Below, piece after piece: positions 1 through 9,143 of a stretch of 64,000 bases of DNA; positions within the stretch are counted from its first letter, which is position 1, and each line of letters opens with the position of its first letter. Origin of the DNA: Maribacter caenipelagi. GTDB lineage: Bacteria > Bacteroidota > Bacteroidia > Flavobacteriales > Flavobacteriaceae. Made by a program: the position numbers and the translations under genes. Below the pieces are notes generated by a model. That model saw nothing but the letters and a program-made list of their open reading frames with translations, did no database searches and was not told where the DNA came from. The DNA is taken from positions 92,462-156,461 of the forward strand of contig NZ_SNZW01000020.1 in NCBI RefSeq assembly GCF_004364175.1. Reading direction: 5' to 3'.

Positions 1-1
1 A

Positions 2-79
2 ACAACCCCTGAGCATATTACGGCGATTGCAGAAGTCGTGGCTAAATATGAACCTAGAAAGTTGACCGTTGTCGGTTGA
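2..79 (+). CDS. metH: Homocysteine S-methyltransferase half of split MetH, C-terminal end (partial)
   Basis: Only the last 25 codons are in the window; the frame is open at the left edge and stops at TGA 77-79. The residues TTPEHITAIAEVV match the end of the homocysteine-binding barrel of methionine synthase, where the zinc-site motif GGCCGTTPEHI is followed by this helix. The cobalamin half of MetH follows at 483 as a separate gene, so this is the N-terminal half of a split enzyme, an arrangement common in Bacteroidota. The last residues (KLTVVG) and the stop are encoded inside a 7-nt repeat array that begins at 61, so the C-terminus looks repeat-derived. Confidence 0.8.
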   Translation, partial: TTPEHITAIAEVVAKYEPRKLTVVG

Positions 80-127
80 TGGTTGATAAATCGTTTTTAG
101 TTTCTCGTTAATGGTTTATCGTAGTTT
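61..127 (+). repeat. Heptad repeat array, GTTGnnn type
   Basis: Four consecutive 7-mers of the form GTTGnnn (variable triplets ACC, TCG, ATG, ATA) fill 61-88. After a 4-nt slip, five more 7-mers beginning GTT (one GTA) fill 93-127. The array starts inside the coding end of the upstream gene and supplies its TGA stop. The core is fixed and the last three bases vary, so this is not a simple microsatellite. Confidence 0.7.
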
Positions 128-138
128 TTAAATAATAA

Positions 139-486
139 ATGGATTATAAAGAATTAGATATTTGGGTGCAGGCTAGAATGCTAGTGAAAACGGTTTATGT
201 TTTGACTAAGTCCTTTCCTCGGGATGAACAATTTTCATTAACCGCACAGGTTAGACGATGTGTTATTTCTGTGCCATCAAATATTGCTGAAGGTTGTGGA
301 AGGCAATCAAATAAAGAAACAATCCATTTTTTACATATAGCAAGAGGCTCCTTATTTGAGTTGGAGACTCAGTTAATTTTAGCAGGAGATTTAAATTATA
401 TTTCAGATATAGATAACGTTTTGAAAGAAATAGAAAGAGTGAAAAAGTTGTTGAACGGATTCATAAATTATCACAAGAAATTATGA
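139..486 (+). CDS. Four-helix-bundle protein of the 23S rRNA intervening-sequence (S23) family
   Basis: This is a 115-residue all-helical protein. It carries the family signatures [12 protein letters not shown] near the N-terminus, [20 protein letters not shown] around residues 26-45, and [10 protein letters not shown] just after. The family was first met as ORFs inside 23S rRNA intervening sequences and is related to the Avd accessory protein of diversity-generating retroelements; no cellular role is established. No retroelement is visible here. The gene sits between the two halves of MetH, its TGA overlaps the ATG of the next gene (ATGA), and it is flanked by heptad arrays in opposite orientation (61-127 and 494-528). 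It looks like a small inserted cassette rather than a methionine gene. Confidence 0.85.
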   Translation: MDYKELDIWVQARMLVKTVYVLTKSFPRDEQFSLTAQVRRCVISVPSNIAEGCGRQSNKETIHFLHIARGSLFELETQLILAGDLNYISDIDNVLKEIERVKKLLNGFINYHKKL

Positions 487-3218
487 GTAAAGAAAACGAA
501 CAACGAATAACGAACAACGAACAACGCTTTCTAAAGCTTAGCGGATTAGAACCCCTAATTGTCACTCCCGAAACCAACTTTATAAACGTTGGTGAACGGA
601 CAAACGTTGCAGGCTCTAAAAAGTTTCTTCGTCTTGTAAAAGAAGAGAAGTTTGAGGAAGCATTGGCAGTTGCCAGGGAGCAAGTGGAGAACGGAGCTCA
701 GATTATCGACATAAATATGGATGATGGTCTGATTGATGGAAAGCAGGCTATGGTTAAATTTTTGAACCTTGTTATTGCAGAGCCAGATATTTCTCGTGTG
801 CCTATTATGATAGACAGCTCTAAATGGGAAATCATTGAAGCGGGTCTACAGGTAGTTCAGGGTAAATGTGTGGTAAATTCCATTAGCTTAAAAGAAGGTG
901 AAGAGCAATTTATACATCATGCCAAGCTGATAAAACGATACGGAGCAGCGGTAATTGTAATGGCTTTTGACGAAGTTGGGCAGGCAGATAATTATGATCG
1001 TAGAATAGAGATTGCAAAACGTTCGTATGACGTTTTGGTGAATAAAGTCAACTTTGCGCCGGAAGATATTATATTCGATTTAAACATTTTCCCAGTTGCT
1101 ACGGGTATGGACGAGCATAAGCTAAATGCCTTAGATTTTATAAGAGCAACAAAATGGGTGCGTGAAAACCTGCCACATGCAAGTGTTAGTGGCGGAGTCA
1201 GTAATGTTTCTTTCTCCTTTAGGGGGAATAATCCGGTACGTGAGGCAATGCATTCAGTATTCTTATATCATGCAATAAAGGCAGGTATGAATATGGGAAT
1301 TGTGAACCCTAGTATGTTAGAGGTTTATGACGATATACCCAAAGATTTATTAGAACGTGTTGAAGATGTTATTCTAAATAGAAGAGACGATGCAACCGAA
1401 CGTTTGCTTGATTTTGCAGAATCTGTAGTTGAGAAAACTAAAGAAAGTAAGATAGATCTTTCATGGCGAGAAGAGCCGTTACAAGATAGAATTACACGTG
1501 CCTTGGTAAAAGGTATTGACCAATATATTGTTGAAGATGTAGAAGAAGCTAGAGTTGCTGCAGATAAACCTATTGAAGTTATTGAAGGTAATTTGATGAC
1601 CGGTATGAACGTGGTTGGCGATTTATTCGGAAGTGGAAAAATGTTCTTGCCACAAGTAGTAAAATCTGCCCGAGTAATGAAAAAAGCAGTAGCTTATTTA
1701 TTGCCATATATTGAAGAAGAGAAATTGTTGAATCCGCAAGTAGGAGATTCGGACAATGCAGGAAAGATATTAATGGCAACGGTAAAAGGCGATGTTCATG
1801 ATATCGGTAAAAATATTGTGGGTGTAGTTTTAGCTTGTAATAACTATGAGATTGTTGATCTAGGGGTCATGGTGCCATCTGAGAAAATTATCGCTGCCGC
1901 AATTGAGCACAATGTCGATATTATAGGACTTAGCGGATTGATAACGCCCTCATTGGATGAAATGGTGCATTTGGCAAAGGAAATGGATCGTAAAGATTTC
2001 AAGATTCCTTTATTAATTGGTGGTGCTACAACCAGTAAGGCACATACGGCGGTTAAGATTGATCCACAGTACAAAGAAGCAGTAGTTCATGTCAACGATG
2101 CATCTAGAGCAGTGACCGTAGTTGGCGATTTGTTACAGAAAGAAACATCAAAAGGGTATAAGAAAAGTATTAAAGATGATTATGACGTCTTTAGGGAAAA
2201 GTTTTTAAATCGTTCATCAAGTAAAACCTATAAACCGATTTCTGCTGCCCGTAGAAATAAGTTTAAAATAGATTGGAAAACATCTGAAATCGTAAAACCG
2301 AACAAATTGGGTATTCAGGTTATTGAGGATTTAGATTTGGACCTTCTTGTGCCATATATTGATTGGACTCCTTTCTTTAGAAGTTGGGAATTGCACGGTA
2401 AATACCCGGCAATATTGACCGATGAGGTTGTTGGAGAACAAGCAACCGATTTATTCGCAGACGCTCAAGAGATGCTGAGCAAGATAATTTCTGAGAAGAA
2501 ATTAAAGGCAAAAGGTATTTTTGGCTTATTTCCTGCAAATTCCATTAACGATGACGATATTTATGTCACCCTGAGCGCAGTCGAAGGGCGAGATAACGAG
2601 CAGTATACTTTTAGAACCCTGCGTCAACAATTGGAGCGTAGAGAAGGTGTTGCAGATTATGCCTTGGCAGACTTTATTGCTCCTAAAGAGACCGGTAAGC
2701 AAGATTATATTGGCTGTTTTTGTGTGTCAACAGGTTTTGGTACTGCAGAATTGGCGGCACAGTATGAGAAAGATCTTGATGATTACAATTCCATAATGGT
2801 AAAAGCATTGGCGGATCGTTTAGCTGAAGCATTTGCAGAATATTTGCATAAAGAGGTTAGAACGGAACATTGGGGTTATGCCTCAAATGAGGACTTAAGT
2901 AATGAAGATTTAATAAAGGAATCGTATAAAGGAATTCGTCCGGCACCGGGGTATCCTGCTTGTCCAGACCATTTAGAGAAATTGACCATTTGGGAAATTC
3001 TTAAGGTTAAAGAGACTATTGGAGTAGAATTAACGGATAGTTTGGCCATGTGGCCAGCGGCATCGGTAAGTGGCTATTATTTTGGAAATCCTGAAGCTCG
3101 TTATTTCGGACTTGGTAAAATAAAGGAAGATCAAGTAAAAGATTTTGCAGAACGCAAAGACATGTCGTTTGAAGAAGCCGAAAAATGGCTTGCACCGAAC
3201 ATAGTTGAAGCCCCCTAG
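483..3218 (+). CDS. metH: Methionine synthase, cobalamin-dependent half (pterin, B12 and activation domains)
   Basis: This 911-residue protein carries the methyltetrahydrofolate-binding barrel (GERTNV at residues 37-42), the cobalamin cap and B12-binding domain (DVHDIGKN at 437-444, His439 being the expected axial cobalt ligand), and the AdoMet activation domain ([12 protein letters not shown] from about 819). It would transfer the methyl group from methyl-THF through cobalamin to homocysteine bound by the separate protein encoded upstream. metF follows, giving a methyl-THF supply and use pair. Three repeat families lie in the coding sequence. A CAACGAA heptad array encodes residues 4-16. A 25-bp intergenic-type repeat encodes residues 695-702 (VTLSAVEG). 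A GCCCCCTAGCCCC element encodes the last residues and the TAG stop. The ATG at 483 is the only good start, although the conserved protein begins near residue 17. Confidence 0.95.
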   Translation: MSKENEQRITNNEQRFLKLSGLEPLIVTPETNFINVGERTNVAGSKKFLRLVKEEKFEEALAVAREQVENGAQIIDINMDDGLIDGKQAMVKFLNLVIAEPDISRVPIMIDSSKWEIIEAGLQVVQGKCVVNSISLKEGEEQFIHHAKLIKRYGAAVIVMAFDEVGQADNYDRRIEIAKRSYDVLVNKVNFAPEDIIFDLNIFPVATGMDEHKLNALDFIRATKWVRENLPHASVSGGVSNVSFSFRGNNPVREAMHSVFLYHAIKAGMNMGIVNPSMLEVYDDIPKDLLERVEDVILNRRDDATERLLDFAESVVEKTKESKIDLSWREEPLQDRITRALVKGIDQYIVEDVEEARVAADKPIEVIEGNLMTGMNVVGDLFGSGKMFLPQVVKSARVMKKAVAYLLPYIEEEKLLNPQVGDSDNAGKILMATVKGDVHDIGKNIVGVVLACNNYEIVDLGVMVPSEKIIAAAIEHNVDIIGLSGLITPSLDEMVHLAKEMDRKDFKIPLLIGGATTSKAHTAVKIDPQYKEAVVHVNDASRAVTVVGDLLQKETSKGYKKSIKDDYDVFREKFLNRSSSKTYKPISAARRNKFKIDWKTSEIVKPNKLGIQVIEDLDLDLLVPYIDWTPFFRSWELHGKYPAILTDEVVGEQATDLFADAQEMLSKIISEKKLKAKGIFGLFPANSINDDDIYVTLSAVEGRDNEQYTFRTLRQQLERREGVADYALADFIAPKETGKQDYIGCFCVSTGFGTAELAAQYEKDLDDYNSIMVKALADRLAEAFAEYLHKEVRTEHWGYASNEDLSNEDLIKESYKGIRPAPGYPACPDHLEKLTIWEILKVKETIGVELTDSLAMWPAASVSGYYFGNPEARYFGLGKIKEDQVKDFAERKDMSFEEAEKWLAPNIVEAP
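494..528 (+). repeat. Heptad repeat array, CAACGAA type, inside metH
   Basis: Five 7-mers in register (AAACGAA, CAACGAA, TAACGAA, CAACGAA, CAACGCT) encode residues 4-16 of metH, rich in N, E, Q and R. The same CAACGAA unit is found intergenically at 45535-45569. Confidence 0.7.
2564..2588 (+). repeat. Interspersed 25-bp repeat embedded in frame in metH
   Basis: Bases 2564-2588 match the reverse complement of the intergenic repeat at 32778-32802 at 24 of 25 positions; a shorter relative lies at 32965-32988. In metH the element is read without a stop as VTLSAVEG, in a loop just before the conserved TLRQQ segment of the activation domain. Confidence 0.8.
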
Positions 3219-3222
3219 CCCC
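3208..3222 (+). repeat. Left arm of 15-bp inverted repeat at the metH/metF junction
   Basis: AAGCCCCCTAGCCCC is repeated as its exact reverse complement at 3371-3385. The TAG inside it is the stop codon of metH. It is followed by AAAAGGGGG, so the element can also fold locally. Confidence 0.8.
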
Positions 3223-3370
3223 AAAAGGGGGTATTGTTTTCTTATTATAAAAAGCATATGCAGTTGATTAATAATGAAAATTGGAGGCAAAATTGTAAAT
3301 TGAGTTATACTCAAATAGTTAGATAAATTATTAGATAATTAAAAATACCCGAGTAAAAGTTCCCCCTTGG

Positions 3371-3385
3371 GGGGCTAGGGGGCTT
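3371..3385 (+). repeat. Right arm of 15-bp inverted repeat, abutting the metF start
   Basis: GGGGCTAGGGGGCTT is the perfect reverse complement of 3208-3222 and ends on the base before the metF ATG. The 5' untranslated end of metF is therefore repeat sequence. Pairing of the arms would loop out about 150 nt of spacer in RNA. Confidence 0.8.
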
Positions 3386-4339
3386 ATGAAAGTAACAGAC
3401 CATATCACCAATGCCAAAGGAAAGACGCTTTTTTCATTTGAAATAGTACCACCGGTTAAAGGACGCAATATTCAAGAATTATATAATAATATTGATCCGT
3501 TAATGGAATTTAATCCGCCTTTTATTGATGTGACCACATCACGTGAGGAAACTATTTATATTGCAAAAGAGGGGCTCTTAGACAGGAGGACTACGCGTAT
3601 GAGACCTGGTACGGTTGGTATTTGTGCTTCTATTCAACATAAATATAATGTAGATACCGTACCACATGTTCTTTGTGGAGGTTTTACAAAAGAAGAAACG
3701 GAATATATGTTGGTAGACTGCCATTATCTAGGAATACAAAATGTTATGGCTTTACGTGGTGATGCGCGTAGTGAACAGAAATATTTTGAACCTACGGATG
3801 GCGGACACCCATTCGCAATTAACTTGGTGAAGCAGATTCAAGATTTAAACTGTGGTAAGTATTTACATGAAACCATAGAATCTGAATATTCAAGTGAATT
3901 TTGTATTGGCGTTGCCGGTTATCCTGAGAAGCATTTAGAATCTCCGTCATTACAATCAGATTTAAAGCGATTAAAAGAAAAAGTAGATGCTGGTGCCGAT
4001 TACGTGGTAACCCAAATGTTCTTTGACAATAAAAAGTACTTTGAGTTTGTAGAGGCAGCAAAGAATATTGGCATAACTGTGCCAATAATACCAGGTATTA
4101 AACCAATTGCAGTAAAAAGACATATGCAATTGTTGCCACAAGTATTTAGAATTGATCTTCCTCAAGACCTAATTGAAGCTATTGATGGTTGTGCAACAAA
4201 TAAAGATATACGCAAAGTAGGTATTGAGTGGGCTATTCAGCAGTCTAAAGAGTTAAAAGATGCCGGTGTGCCTGTATTGCACTATTACTCTATGGGTAAA
4301 TCAGATAATATTAAGGCTATAGCGGAAGCGTTGTTCTAG
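3386..4339 (+). CDS. metF: Methylenetetrahydrofolate reductase
   Basis: This 317-residue protein has the usual length of bacterial MetF and recognisable family blocks: FSFEIVPPVKG near the N-terminus, the ALRGDA flavin/folate motif around residue 120, and the GADYVVTQMFFD block near residue 200. It reduces 5,10-methylene-THF to 5-methyl-THF with FAD in the cytoplasm, the substrate used by MetH encoded just upstream. A 167-nt gap containing an inverted repeat separates it from metH, and the ATG directly follows the right arm, so co-transcription is likely but not proven. Confidence 0.95.
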   Translation: MKVTDHITNAKGKTLFSFEIVPPVKGRNIQELYNNIDPLMEFNPPFIDVTTSREETIYIAKEGLLDRRTTRMRPGTVGICASIQHKYNVDTVPHVLCGGFTKEETEYMLVDCHYLGIQNVMALRGDARSEQKYFEPTDGGHPFAINLVKQIQDLNCGKYLHETIESEYSSEFCIGVAGYPEKHLESPSLQSDLKRLKEKVDAGADYVVTQMFFDNKKYFEFVEAAKNIGITVPIIPGIKPIAVKRHMQLLPQVFRIDLPQDLIEAIDGCATNKDIRKVGIEWAIQQSKELKDAGVPVLHYYSMGKSDNIKAIAEALF

Positions 4340-4513
4340 ATTTGGATAACTAAATTGTTAGTTATAGTGTTTTTATATAGTAGAGTAACGGAGATGTGAA
4401 AATGTAACAAGAACCTTTGGAACATGACAGCTTCTCGATAAAAATTTCTTCGTACCTCATAAATTCACTCGAAGTGACATTGTTGCTTTTGAAATTACAT
4501 AATTTGTAAGAAA

Positions 4514-4548
4514 GAACTTTGTACTTTGTACATGGTACTTCGTACTTA
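4514..4548 (+). repeat. Heptad repeat array, GTACTTn type
   Basis: Five 7-mers in register (GAACTTT, GTACTTT, GTACATG, GTACTTC, GTACTTA) lie just upstream of the outer-membrane gene at 4567. They are the reverse-strand form of the nAAGTAC arrays at 22480, 32695, 34584 and 45283. The rest of the 4340-4566 gap holds a degraded copy of a TTCACTCGAAGTGACA-type repeat near 4470. Confidence 0.65.
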
Positions 4549-4566
4549 TAACTATTTTTGCCCCCA

Positions 4567-5664
4567 ATGAATTTTAAGTTTCTTTCAATTATACTGATTT
4601 CAGTAAGCTTTTGCTTCGCACAAGAACCTAGTGAGCAAAAAAGATATACCCTAGATGCTAGTCAGTTTTATGGGTCTATAATTCTTCATAACCCAGATAT
4701 ATCTCATTTAATTACATCGCACCCCGATGGAGTAATTTTGAGCTATAACCGTAAGACGTACGGTAAAGAAGAATGGGAGGAGTTATATAATTATCCTGAT
4801 TTGGGTTATTCTTTTATTTATCAGAATACAAATAGTAGCACGCTAGGTGATAGTTACGGACTGTATGCTCATTATAATTTTTATTTCTTTAGACGTAACA
4901 TGCAGTTGCGTGTTGGTCAGGGTGTGGCTTATGCGACGAATCCGTATGACAAGGCAATCAATTTTAGAAATAACGCTTATGGATCAGATGTATTAAGTTC
5001 AACGTATTTAATGTTGAATTACCACAAAGAAAATATTTTCAAGGGATTAGGTTTTAAAGCAGGTATTTCTGTAATTCATTATTCCAATGCTAATTTTAGA
5101 GCACCAAATACATCAACCAACACCTTGGCTTTCAATGCCGGTTTTATTTATGATTTAGATGGGGGCAAAGATATAGCGTATGTACATCGTGAAAAGGAAA
5201 AAGTAACTGAACCTTTGCGTTATAATTTTGCTTTAAGAACAGGCATAAACGAAAGTGATGTTATTGATTCTGGTCAGTATGGGTTTGTAGTTCTTTCTAC
5301 CTATGCAGATAAAAGAGTGGGAAGAAAAAGCGCTATTCAATTGGGTGCAGATGTCTATTTTTCTAATTTTTTAAAGGAATTGATTCGCTATCAAAGTATT
5401 GCTTTTCCGGAGAATGACGTTGAAGCTGATGACGATTACAAAAGAGTTGGGGTATTCGTAGGACATGAATTGTTTATCAACAAAATGTCTATAATATCTC
5501 AATTGGGCTATTATGTTTATTACCCTTTTGATTTTGAGGGGCGTATGTATAATAGAATGGGTTTAAAACGTTATTTCGGAGATAAAATATATGGTTCGGT
5601 TTCATTAAAGTCACATGGTGCAAAAGCAGAAGCCGTAGAATTCGGAATAGGAATAAGATTGTAA
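4567..5664 (+). CDS. Outer-membrane acyloxyacyl hydrolase (PagL-like lipid A deacylase)
   Basis: With the ATG at 4567 the protein has 365 residues; an in-frame TTG nine bases upstream adds only MPP and gives a poorer signal peptide. Residues 1-18 form a signal peptide ending CFA-Q. The barrel-like body contains VIHYSNANF with His171 and Ser173, matching the HxSN catalytic motif of PagL-family lipid A 3-O-deacylases. The family removes an acyl chain from lipid A in the outer membrane. The protein is about twice the length of PagL, so substrate and activity are inferred only. Two bases separate its stop from the next gene. Confidence 0.65.
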   Translation: MNFKFLSIILISVSFCFAQEPSEQKRYTLDASQFYGSIILHNPDISHLITSHPDGVILSYNRKTYGKEEWEELYNYPDLGYSFIYQNTNSSTLGDSYGLYAHYNFYFFRRNMQLRVGQGVAYATNPYDKAINFRNNAYGSDVLSSTYLMLNYHKENIFKGLGFKAGISVIHYSNANFRAPNTSTNTLAFNAGFIYDLDGGKDIAYVHREKEKVTEPLRYNFALRTGINESDVIDSGQYGFVVLSTYADKRVGRKSAIQLGADVYFSNFLKELIRYQSIAFPENDVEADDDYKRVGVFVGHELFINKMSIISQLGYYVYYPFDFEGRMYNRMGLKRYFGDKIYGSVSLKSHGAKAEAVEFGIGIRL

Positions 5665-5665
5665 G

Positions 5666-6469
5666 ATGATAAAAATGATACATAATTCACTTAGTTGTCT
5701 GGTCGAGAGCAGTCGAGACCTTTTTGGTTTGTCCACATTTTTCGTATTACTTTTTATTTCTTGTGACTCTGAAAATGCTTCCGATTGTTTTCAAGATACT
5801 GGTGAAATTACTAGGCAAGAAGTGTCTGTAGAAGAATTTACGACCATTACAGCTTTTGAAAATATAACCTTAGTTGTTAAACAAGCAGATACACAAAAAG
5901 TAGAAATTGAAACAGGCGAGAATTTACGAAATGAAGTAGCCGCAGTTGTTGAAGATGGTCGACTGTTACTTACAGATACTAATGATTGTAATTATATTCG
6001 CGATTATGGTATTACAGTAGTCTATGTCACTACACCAAATTTAACAAGTATTCGCAGCAGTACGGGATTCCCGATACAAAGTGACGGAGTTTTGGCTTTT
6101 GAGAGCTTAAGCCTGTTATCAGAAAGTTTTACAGATTCCGAAGCAGAAACGACAGATGGTGAATTCAATTTAGAATTAGACGTTAACAGTTTAAGTATCA
6201 CCAGTAATGGAATTTCTTATTTCAAATTAAAAGGTAGCGCAGAAAGCTTCAATATAAGCATTGCAGCAGGTGACTCTAGGGTAGAGGCAGATAAATTGAT
6301 AGCCAAGCGGGTAAATGTGAACCATAGGGGGTCTAATGATATTTTGGTGAATCCGCAAGAAAGTTTAACTGGTGTTTTGAGAGGAACTGGCGATTTGCAA
6401 AGTTATAACCGACCTGTAACAGTTGAGGTAGAAGAATTGTATAATGGTCGCTTGATCTTTGTGGAATGA
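5666..6469 (+). CDS. Putative lipoprotein with DUF2807 (head GIN) beta-helical domain
   Basis: The protein has 267 residues. The body (about 47-260) is a repetitive beta-strand protein of the DUF2807 type, with ITAFENITLVVKQADTQKV and TPNLTSIRSSTG typical of the putative autotransporter-adhesin head GIN domain. The N-terminus carries FVLLFISC, a plausible lipobox with Cys33. The stretch before it is unusually long and charged (VESSRD) and coincides with a repeat element at 5697-5733, so the signal peptide appears to have been enlarged by insertion. The stop overlaps the next ATG (ATGA), pointing to an operon with the upstream outer-membrane gene and the serine hydrolase. Confidence 0.75.
   Translation: MIKMIHNSLSCLVESSRDLFGLSTFFVLLFISCDSENASDCFQDTGEITRQEVSVEEFTTITAFENITLVVKQADTQKVEIETGENLRNEVAAVVEDGRLLLTDTNDCNYIRDYGITVVYVTTPNLTSIRSSTGFPIQSDGVLAFESLSLLSESFTDSEAETTDGEFNLELDVNSLSITSNGISYFKLKGSAESFNISIAAGDSRVEADKLIAKRVNVNHRGSNDILVNPQESLTGVLRGTGDLQSYNRPVTVEVEELYNGRLIFVE
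5697..5733 (+). repeat. Interspersed repeat inside a lipoprotein signal sequence
   Basis: The core GGTCGAGAGCAGTCGAGACC at 5701-5720 resembles the reverse complement of the intergenic TCTCGACTGCGCTCGA element at 45247-45262, with one mismatch. It is read in frame as VESSRDLFG of the lipoprotein precursor. Confidence 0.55.
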
Positions 6470-7599
6470 ACCCGATACTAAAATATTTGAAGAACGTATT
6501 TGCTGCTAAACGCATTTTGGCAGGTGATACCGACTTGACTGGATTGTTAAAAGCAGATTTTCTACTTCAACAACTTATAAAAGAAGATAAAGTACCCGGA
6601 ATTGCAATAACTGTATTAAAAAGAGGAAACTCAATTTTTCAAAAAGGATATGGTTATGCTGATTTGGAGCGTAAACAATTGATACATCCTAAAAAATCCA
6701 TTTTTAGAATCGCTAGTGTATCAAAGCCCATAGCAGCAACCTCTTTAGTAAACATGGTACAAGAAGGATTAATTGATTTAGATGAATCTTTCTATACCTA
6801 TTTGCCAGATTATCCAAAAAAAGAATGGGATTTTACTATAAGACAATTGGCAAGTCACACCGCAGGTATTCGAGTTTATAAAGGAAAGGAATATGGGCTT
6901 AATAAACCTTTGTCCATCACTGAAGGATTAGGGCTGTTTAAGAATGACCCTTTAGTATACAAACCAGGTACCGAATATTTATATAATAGTTTTGACTGGG
7001 CAATGATCTCTGCGGCAATGCAAGTAGCAAGCGGAATTCCGTTTGAAGAATATGTGCAAGAAAGGGTTTTGAATCCGTTAGGGATGAAAAATACATACAT
7101 TCCAGAATGTCATTCTAACTACAATCGAAAACAGATAAGTGAAGATGTAAATTGTATTTCTTCATTGCCAAAAAATAATACGATAACTACATTTTATACA
7201 AAGAGTATATCGGGGTTTAAAAAAGCGATACCTGTTGACAATTTCTACAAATTAGCAGGAGGCGGATATTTGTCTACCTCTGAAGATATTGCAAAATTCG
7301 GACAAGCTTTTTTAGATAAGAAAATTGAGTTCAAAGAAGAGATTTTGAATCAATTTTTAACTGCGCAAGAAGTAGATGGTAATTCTACCTACTACGGTTT
7401 AGGTTGGCAGGTAAGTGAAGATGCAAAAGGCAGAAAGTTCTTTGGGCATGTTGGTAACGGAGTAGGAGGGTATGCTAATTTCTTTGTTTACCCAAAAGAG
7501 CAACTTGTTTTTTCAATTCTTATTAATTGTACCGACCCTAAAATACAGGAGGATTTAGATGCTGTAATCAATTGCTTTTTTGATGAGTTTGATTCTTAA
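6466..7599 (+). CDS. Serine hydrolase, class C beta-lactamase/DD-peptidase family
   Basis: This 377-residue protein has the three active-site motifs of the family. SVSK (in IASVSKPIAA, about residue 85) is the SxxK nucleophile, YNS (in YLYNSFDW) the YxN motif, and HVGNG near residue 325 the HxG/KTG equivalent. Members include esterases, D-aminopeptidases and penicillin-binding proteins, so the substrate cannot be told. No clear signal peptide is visible in the first 25 residues. It overlaps the upstream lipoprotein gene by ATGA. Confidence 0.85.
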   Translation: MNPILKYLKNVFAAKRILAGDTDLTGLLKADFLLQQLIKEDKVPGIAITVLKRGNSIFQKGYGYADLERKQLIHPKKSIFRIASVSKPIAATSLVNMVQEGLIDLDESFYTYLPDYPKKEWDFTIRQLASHTAGIRVYKGKEYGLNKPLSITEGLGLFKNDPLVYKPGTEYLYNSFDWAMISAAMQVASGIPFEEYVQERVLNPLGMKNTYIPECHSNYNRKQISEDVNCISSLPKNNTITTFYTKSISGFKKAIPVDNFYKLAGGGYLSTSEDIAKFGQAFLDKKIEFKEEILNQFLTAQEVDGNSTYYGLGWQVSEDAKGRKFFGHVGNGVGGYANFFVYPKEQLVFSILINCTDPKIQEDLDAVINCFFDEFDS

Positions 7600-7671
7600 T
7601 GATTTAATGTTTCCTAAGTTTTAAAGAAACGGTATATTAGTCTTACCAACCATTAAGATTTTACGCACAGA

Positions 7672-8991
7672 ATGAGTTTACCACCAGAAACTACCCCATT
7701 TGTAGAAAATAAAAAGAACATAAAATGGCTTCAGCGACTTAAAGAAGAAAGTTGGGAAGCAGAATTATTGGTTTCCGCCATTGCTATATTTGGTACGTTC
7801 CAGTTGTTTGGCTTTATAGAGTGGGTTACTAATAAATTAATAGACCTACTGCCTATTGAACAGCATATCTATGGCTATACTATAACAATCATAGGGTTGC
7901 TGGCGATTAGTGTTCTAGTGTCCATGTTTGTAATACATTTTATTTTACGGGCTTATTGGATAGGACTGGTCGGATTAAACTCCGTGTTCCCTGATTATAG
8001 TGTTGAAGACAGCGCTTACTCTAAAGTTTATACAGAGTTGTTTTTAGCAATACTTCCAAAACAAGAGGAAACTATTCAAAAAGTAGATGAATTATGTAGT
8101 GTTATTTTCTCCGTTGCATTTACCATTCTCTTGATTTATTCCTATATGTCTTTGTTTCTAAGTGTGTACATGCTGATTTACAATTTGTTATTGGACTATG
8201 TACCTAGTTACATACTCTTAATTCCGCTTTTTCTCATCTTGGGTCTGATTGTACTTCAAACGATTTTTGGGATAGTAGGAAATTTAAAAAAGTTCAAAAG
8301 CAATGTTGGTATCCAAACATGGATGTTCAAAACTGTAAGATTGGCTTCGATGGTAACTTATGGTCCGCTATACAGAAATTTACTTCAAGTAACCATGGTA
8401 TTTGGAACGAATTTTAAAAAGAAAAAATCCTTAGTATATCTCGTTCTGATGTTTTTTGTTTCTGGTATGTTTTTAACCTTTGTTAAAGTAACTGATACAA
8501 ATATTTTTCATTTGATTTTTCCAAAAGATCATGATGTTAGTCTTATGTATTTAAGTTACTATAGTGATCAAAATTCTGATGAATCATTTTTATTGACTCC
8601 ACAAATACAATCAGATATTATTGAAGGCAATACTGTTAAATTATTTATTCCTGTTTTTCACCATGAACGTAATTATCAAAAAGATACATGTGGTGAATTT
8701 ATTGAAGATGAGAGTTTGAGTAATGAGAAGAACAGACTGAATAGTCGTAAATATTTTCTTGACTGCTATGAAAAATATCATAAGGTTATGCTCAATGGCA
8801 CACCATTAGTTATTGATTTTCTTAAGAAAGATAATGCTGTTTCAGAGCAATTTGGTATTGTAGCCTTTATAGATAGAGAGTTCTTGCAGAAAGGTAAGAA
8901 TACCTTGGTGGTAACTAAAACTCTGGGTGATGTAAAAGAGTTTACGTGGACTATTCCCTTTTATTATCAGCCCAATACAGTTTCTAATTGA
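7672..8991 (+). CDS. Integral membrane protein of unknown function
   Basis: The 439-residue protein is not recognised. Hydrophobic segments are visible at about 31-52, 66-95, 141-178 (probably two helices), 180-206 and 253-273. About 165 hydrophilic residues follow, including two cysteines (in DTCGEF and FLDCYEKY) that could form a disulfide if this part is outside the cytoplasm. It starts 72 nt after the serine hydrolase on the same strand. After it, the 9001-9068 region contains AT-rich inverted repeats, including AAAAGC-TTC-GCTTTT at 9039-9053, that may serve as its terminator. Confidence 0.6.
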   Translation: MSLPPETTPFVENKKNIKWLQRLKEESWEAELLVSAIAIFGTFQLFGFIEWVTNKLIDLLPIEQHIYGYTITIIGLLAISVLVSMFVIHFILRAYWIGLVGLNSVFPDYSVEDSAYSKVYTELFLAILPKQEETIQKVDELCSVIFSVAFTILLIYSYMSLFLSVYMLIYNLLLDYVPSYILLIPLFLILGLIVLQTIFGIVGNLKKFKSNVGIQTWMFKTVRLASMVTYGPLYRNLLQVTMVFGTNFKKKKSLVYLVLMFFVSGMFLTFVKVTDTNIFHLIFPKDHDVSLMYLSYYSDQNSDESFLLTPQIQSDIIEGNTVKLFIPVFHHERNYQKDTCGEFIEDESLSNEKNRLNSRKYFLDCYEKYHKVMLNGTPLVIDFLKKDNAVSEQFGIVAFIDREFLQKGKNTLVVTKTLGDVKEFTWTIPFYYQPNTVSN

Positions 8992-9143
8992 TTTATGGTA
9001 TCGTGGTGTTAATTGATGATTAATTCAATTTTTAACACAAAAGCTTCGCTTTTTGAGATAGAAATTGAATTTTTAAAAAAAATAAAACGGAAAATGACCA
9101 TTTTTAAATATAATTACTACATTAGCCAAAGTTTACAATCACA

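Noticed and set aside
139..486. Diversity-generating retroelement accessory gene (Avd)
   Set aside because: There is no reverse transcriptase and no template or variable repeat pair in the window; the heptads are too short and uniform in spacing to be TR/VR.
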